64,000 nucleotides of DNA from Chitinophagaceae bacterium (lineage in GTDB: Bacteria > Bacteroidota > Bacteroidia > Chitinophagales > Chitinophagaceae): contig JADKJI010000063.1 in the NCBI GenBank assembly GCA_016721085.1, positions 124,001 through 188,000 on the forward strand. The letters run 5' to 3'. Shown here in pieces: positions 61,336 to 64,000 of the stretch. The position numbers and the translations under genes are program-made. Below the pieces are notes generated by a model, which was not told where the DNA came from, did not search any database, and saw only the letters and a program-made list of their open reading frames with translations. Within the stretch, counting starts at the first letter, position 1, and every line of letters starts with the position of its first letter.

Positions 61336-61363
61336 AGTGGAGATGCGATAATAATGCTATCTG

Positions 61364-61399
61364 AAGTTTAAAGTAGTAAGTAATAAGTTTTAAGTTATA
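61364..61399. repeat. AAGTAGTAAGTAATAAG repeat
   Basis: AAAGTAGTAAGTAATAAGTT followed by TTAAGTTATA, between rsmE start and dnaB terminator. Same family as 29006-29060. Confidence 0.7.
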
Positions 61400-61458
61400 G
61401 CAAAAGTAAGGCTAGCAGTTGAAAACAACCCAGGTAAAAGAAAGTGGATGAAAAGAAA

Positions 61459-61480
61459 AACTCCCTGATAGCAGGGAGTT
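61459..61480 (-). terminator. Terminator of dnaB
   Basis: Nine-base perfect stem AACTCCCTG (61459-61467) with CAGGGAGTT (61472-61480), loop of four; on the minus strand followed by TTTTCTTTTC. Confidence 0.88.
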
Positions 61481-61500
61481 AATATTTGAATTTGTATTTA

Positions 61501-63072
61501 TCAGAATGGTGTGTCTTCGCCATCATCCATCGGAAGATCATTCATTTTACTTCCTGCCTGGATATACAATCTTGCACCACCCGGCTGTTCTCCACCTCCA
61601 CCGGTATCGGATGGAACTGGACGCCAGTTGCTTCCAAGACCGAGGTTATCATCGCCTTCCATTTCAGCAAATTTCTGGATATGCAGTAAAGCTCTGAGCT
61701 TAACAGTTTCAAGACTACCATTACGGTGCTTGGCTATACGTACATGCGTTTCACCTTTATTGCTTTCCCCAAATTCGTTGGCAGTGATATCATAATATTC
61801 AGGACGATAGAGGAACATAACCATGTCCGCATCCTGTTCAATGGCTCCCGATTCACGAAGGTCACTCAACTGAGGCATCTTATTTCCTTCTTTTCTCTTT
61901 TCAACTTCACGACTTAACTGCGACAGGGCGATAATAGGTACCTGTAATTCTTTTGCTAAACCTTTAAGGTCGCGCGATATCTTACTGATCTCTTGTTCAC
62001 GATTACTATTACGGTCGTTGGTTCCACTCATCAACTGCAGGTAGTCGATAATGATAAGGCCGATATTATGTTTGTTTTTCAAACGACGGCATTTTGCCCT
62101 TAGTTCGAAAATGTTCAGGGCGGCAGTATCATCGATAAACATCGGAGCTTTTGCCAAACGCTGTATACCTTTTGCATACAGTTGCTTCATCTCATGTTCT
62201 TCGAGCTTACCCCTTGCAATCTTTTCCAGCCATATTTCACTTTCAGCACTTAGAATACGTTGTACCAGCTGGCCGGCACTCATTTCTAAGCTAAAGAAAG
62301 CAATTGGTGTTTGCTTTGTAGGATGTAAACAAGCATTACGCGCCAGGTTAAGGGCGAAGGCTGTTTTACCCACTGAAGGACGAGCGGCCAATATGATAAG
62401 GTCGGTATTCTGCCAGCCATAAGTAATTCGATCGAGTGAAGGGAAACCACTGGGCACACCTGTGATATCTTCATTGCGGTGACGCATATCCTCGATACGT
62501 TGTACTGTTTTTACGAGTACGGTATCGATGCTATCAAAATTCTTACGAAGGTGATTATTGGTGATTTCGAAAAGCTTACTTTCAGCATCATCTAACAAGT
62601 CGAATACATCGGTGCTATCTTCGTAAGAGTCGCTGATAATTTCTCCACTGATACGTATAAGTTCCCGCTGAATGAATTTCTGAAGAATGATTCTTGAGTG
62701 GGTTTCAATATTAGCTGAAGAAACTACTGCATTAGTAAGTTTTGTAACATAGTAAGGACCACCTACCATTTCCAATTCTTCACGGGTCCTCAATTCTTCA
62801 ACCACAGTTAGGATATCGATAGGCTGATTCTTTTGTTGCAAGCCTTGCATAGCGCGATAGATACGCTGATGGCTTTCTACATAAAAACATTCTGGCTTAA
62901 GAATCTCCACCACGGTATCGAAGGCGCTTTTTTCTAACATGATAGCACCTAATACGGCTTCTTCCAGGTCTTTTGCCTGTGGTGGCACTTTACCATAAAC
63001 CATTGTACTCAGGTCAATCGAACTCTTACGTCTTGTCTTGTTCCGGTCCTTATTTAGGTTAGTAATATCCAT
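61501..63072 (-). CDS. dnaB: Replicative DNA helicase
   Basis: Hexameric 5'-3' helicase of the replication fork. The 523-residue protein has the N-terminal helical domain (about 28-130, KVPPQAKDLEEAVLGAIML) and the RecA-like domain: Walker A RPSVGKTAF (231-239), FSLEMSAGQLVQRIL, LIIIDYLQLMSG (Walker B) and LSQLSREVEKR. DLRESGAIEQDADMVMFLYR is the C-terminal signature. No intein. A short Gly-rich tail follows. Length is slightly above average owing to the N-terminal extension and the tail. Confidence 0.97.
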   Translation of the reverse strand: MDITNLNKDRNKTRRKSSIDLSTMVYGKVPPQAKDLEEAVLGAIMLEKSAFDTVVEILKPECFYVESHQRIYRAMQGLQQKNQPIDILTVVEELRTREELEMVGGPYYVTKLTNAVVSSANIETHSRIILQKFIQRELIRISGEIISDSYEDSTDVFDLLDDAESKLFEITNNHLRKNFDSIDTVLVKTVQRIEDMRHRNEDITGVPSGFPSLDRITYGWQNTDLIILAARPSVGKTAFALNLARNACLHPTKQTPIAFFSLEMSAGQLVQRILSAESEIWLEKIARGKLEEHEMKQLYAKGIQRLAKAPMFIDDTAALNIFELRAKCRRLKNKHNIGLIIIDYLQLMSGTNDRNSNREQEISKISRDLKGLAKELQVPIIALSQLSREVEKRKEGNKMPQLSDLRESGAIEQDADMVMFLYRPEYYDITANEFGESNKGETHVRIAKHRNGSLETVKLRALLHIQKFAEMEGDDNLGLGSNWRPVPSDTGGGGEQPGGARLYIQAGSKMNDLPMDDGEDTPF

Positions 63073-63580
63073 CTGTGCTAATACAAAGAGTTAATACATC
63101 GGTTTCGTTCTTGGTCTTAATCAATAGGCTGTTCTCTTATATAAACAGTTCCTGGATTTAGTTGGATACTGATACAAATCCGCAACATTAATTTACGGTT
63201 ATTCTTTTGTTAACCCGGTGCTTGCGAAAAAGTCAGACGGCGAATATATAATGTCCTAAGTGAATCTAAGTAGACTACAAGTCGTTTTCAAAATGTCCCC
63301 ATCAACTTAACATACAATCAACATTCATTCCCCGTTTTTCCACTTCCTTATAGGGTTATCAACATAAACAGGCCTATTTTTCCACAATTTAGGCTAAGCA
63401 GAAAAATTCCGCACAAAAACTATGGTCGTTTTTAAAAGAAAAATATTTGGCTATTATGAAGTTCAAACGGGATAAGGATTTGAGGGCATTCGTGCTTTTG
63501 AAACCCTTGCCAGACGGGCATTTTATTATTGGCATATGATTGGAATGCAGTGCGGGCGGGGATTTTCTGAGTTTCGATTG
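63073..63580. other. AT-rich region upstream of dnaB with DnaA-box-like sequences
   Basis: About 500 bases without a gene. Three sequences resemble the DnaA box TTATCCACA with one or two mismatches: TTTTCCACT (63336-63344), TTATCAACA (63356-63364) and TTTTCCACA (63378-63386). This may be chance in AT-rich DNA. Confidence 0.35.
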
Positions 63581-63839
63581 TTTTCACGCAAAGGCGCAGA
63601 GATTTGTTTCTTCTTTTTAAAGCTTTCTAGTGCAATAAGGCGCAAAGGGTCGCTGCGCGACGAATACAATGCTAAGAGGTCAAAGGAGACGAAAGAGAAT
63701 ACGATTGCTTCGGATCTGATAATAAAGAAGCGTAGAGTTCCGAACTCTCGAAGAGTTCGGAACTCTACGCTTCTTTATTATCAGATCCTGCAAGCCACAA
63801 CTTTATTCCCCGCATCTCTGCGTCTCCGCGGTGGAAATT
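63581..63839. repeat. Composite repeat region around a perfect palindrome
   Basis: From left: TTTTCACGCAAAGGCGCAGA (63581-63600), the 28-base block at 63636-63663 that is an exact inverted copy of 687-714, the 77-base palindrome (63712-63788), and GCATCTCTGCGTCTCCGCGG (63812-63831) of the ACCGCAGAGACGC family. Confidence 0.88.
63712..63788. repeat. Perfect 77-bp palindrome
   Basis: Two 37-base arms, exact reverse complements, with a three-base loop (CGA, 63749-63751). The left arm begins GGATCTGATAATAAAGAAGC and the centre reads CCGAACTCTCGAAGAGTTCGG split by the loop. Confidence 0.95.
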
Positions 63840-63862
63840 CTTCCAATTCGGTATATTGTAAA

Positions 63863-64000
63863 ATGAAAAAGATAACCTGCCTGTCAATACTACTATTTGC
63901 AATTCTTGGATTCACTTCCAATCTTCAGGCACAAACAGCCAAAGCACATCTCAACCACGTAGCCTTATATGTTGTAGACCTCCAGAAAAGCACTGTTTTC
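63863..64000 (+). CDS. Exported VOC-family (glyoxalase-like) protein, partial
   Basis: Only the first 46 codons are present. A signal peptide (LLFAILGFTSNLQAQ) is followed by AHLNHVALYVVDLQKSTVF, the characteristic first beta-alpha unit of vicinal oxygen chelate (glyoxalase/dioxygenase) domains, whose first His is often a metal ligand. Export of a VOC protein is uncommon outside Bacteroidota. The rest is beyond the right edge. Confidence 0.75.
   Translation, partial: MKKITCLSILLFAILGFTSNLQAQTAKAHLNHVALYVVDLQKSTVF

Noticed and set aside
1..64000. tRNA, rRNA, riboswitch or insertion sequence with transposase
   Set aside because: None was recognised by eye; no transposase, integrase or phage gene was found among the reading frames. 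Dedicated covariance searches were not possible here.

Overview
The window comes from a Bacteroidota chromosome, most likely a member of the Chitinophagaceae; the genus cannot be settled from sequence alone. Supporting evidence is the AT-rich composition, TAnnTTTG-type promoters without clear Shine-Dalgarno sites, several Bacteroidota-typical families (PorT, a RemB/Wzi-like barrel, a DUF5723 barrel, a SusC-like TonB-dependent receptor with carboxypeptidase-like N-terminus), T9SS-type C-terminal sorting domains, and a Sec/lipoprotein-type (clade II) nitrous oxide reductase.

Layout. 1-6470: housekeeping genes (end of a probable zinc metallopeptidase gene, lysA, scpB, atpG, surE, a small membrane protein, a damaged lpxB). 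6521-16077: nitrous oxide respiration. A minus-strand operon (c-type cytochrome, nosZ, membrane protein fused to nosL, nosD, nosF, nosY, truncated haemoglobin) is flanked by a Crp/Fnr regulator, a fasciclin-domain lipoprotein and a multi-span membrane protein. Four copies of an 18-bp inverted repeat (TTATG-N8-CATAA) lie in front of these transcription units; at three of them the distance to a promoter-like element is about the same (33 bp), which argues for one regulon. 16726-20562: compact biosynthetic operon (UbiA-type prenyltransferase, type III polyketide synthase, methyltransferase, FAD oxidoreductase) resembling phenolic-lipid or quinone pathways. 20584-28945: envelope proteins, a GbsR/MarR-type regulator, an epimerase, a secreted metalloprotease with a T9SS tail. 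29561-38505: engB, ubiE-porT, a DPP-IV-type peptidase, an outer-membrane barrel, pyrC and a MutS-like ATPase. 38742-45760: M1 peptidase, yifB/comM, an MsbA-like exporter and DUF983, separated by large composite repeats. 45769-57833: a metal-type TonB receptor, a two-component system, the DUF1800/DUF1501 pair, a thiolase and pyrD. 58105-64000: a small barrel, terC, aqpZ, rsmE, dnaB and the start of a secreted VOC-family protein.

Two global features stand out. First, intergenic space is filled by several families of short repeats assembled into nested palindromes. These often begin within a few bases of a stop codon, always in the same orientation to the upstream gene for the GTCGGGA family, and in two cases (lpxB, rsmE) they sit inside reading frames. 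Second, seven genes (lpxB, nosY, the GbsR-type regulator, a small membrane protein, the TonB receptor, the DUF1800 protein, pyrD) each appear to carry one or two single-base insertions or deletions, mostly in homopolymers. This looks more like residual sequencing error than true gene decay, so these should be read as probably intact in the living cell. lpxB is the exception, because it also lacks its 3' end.
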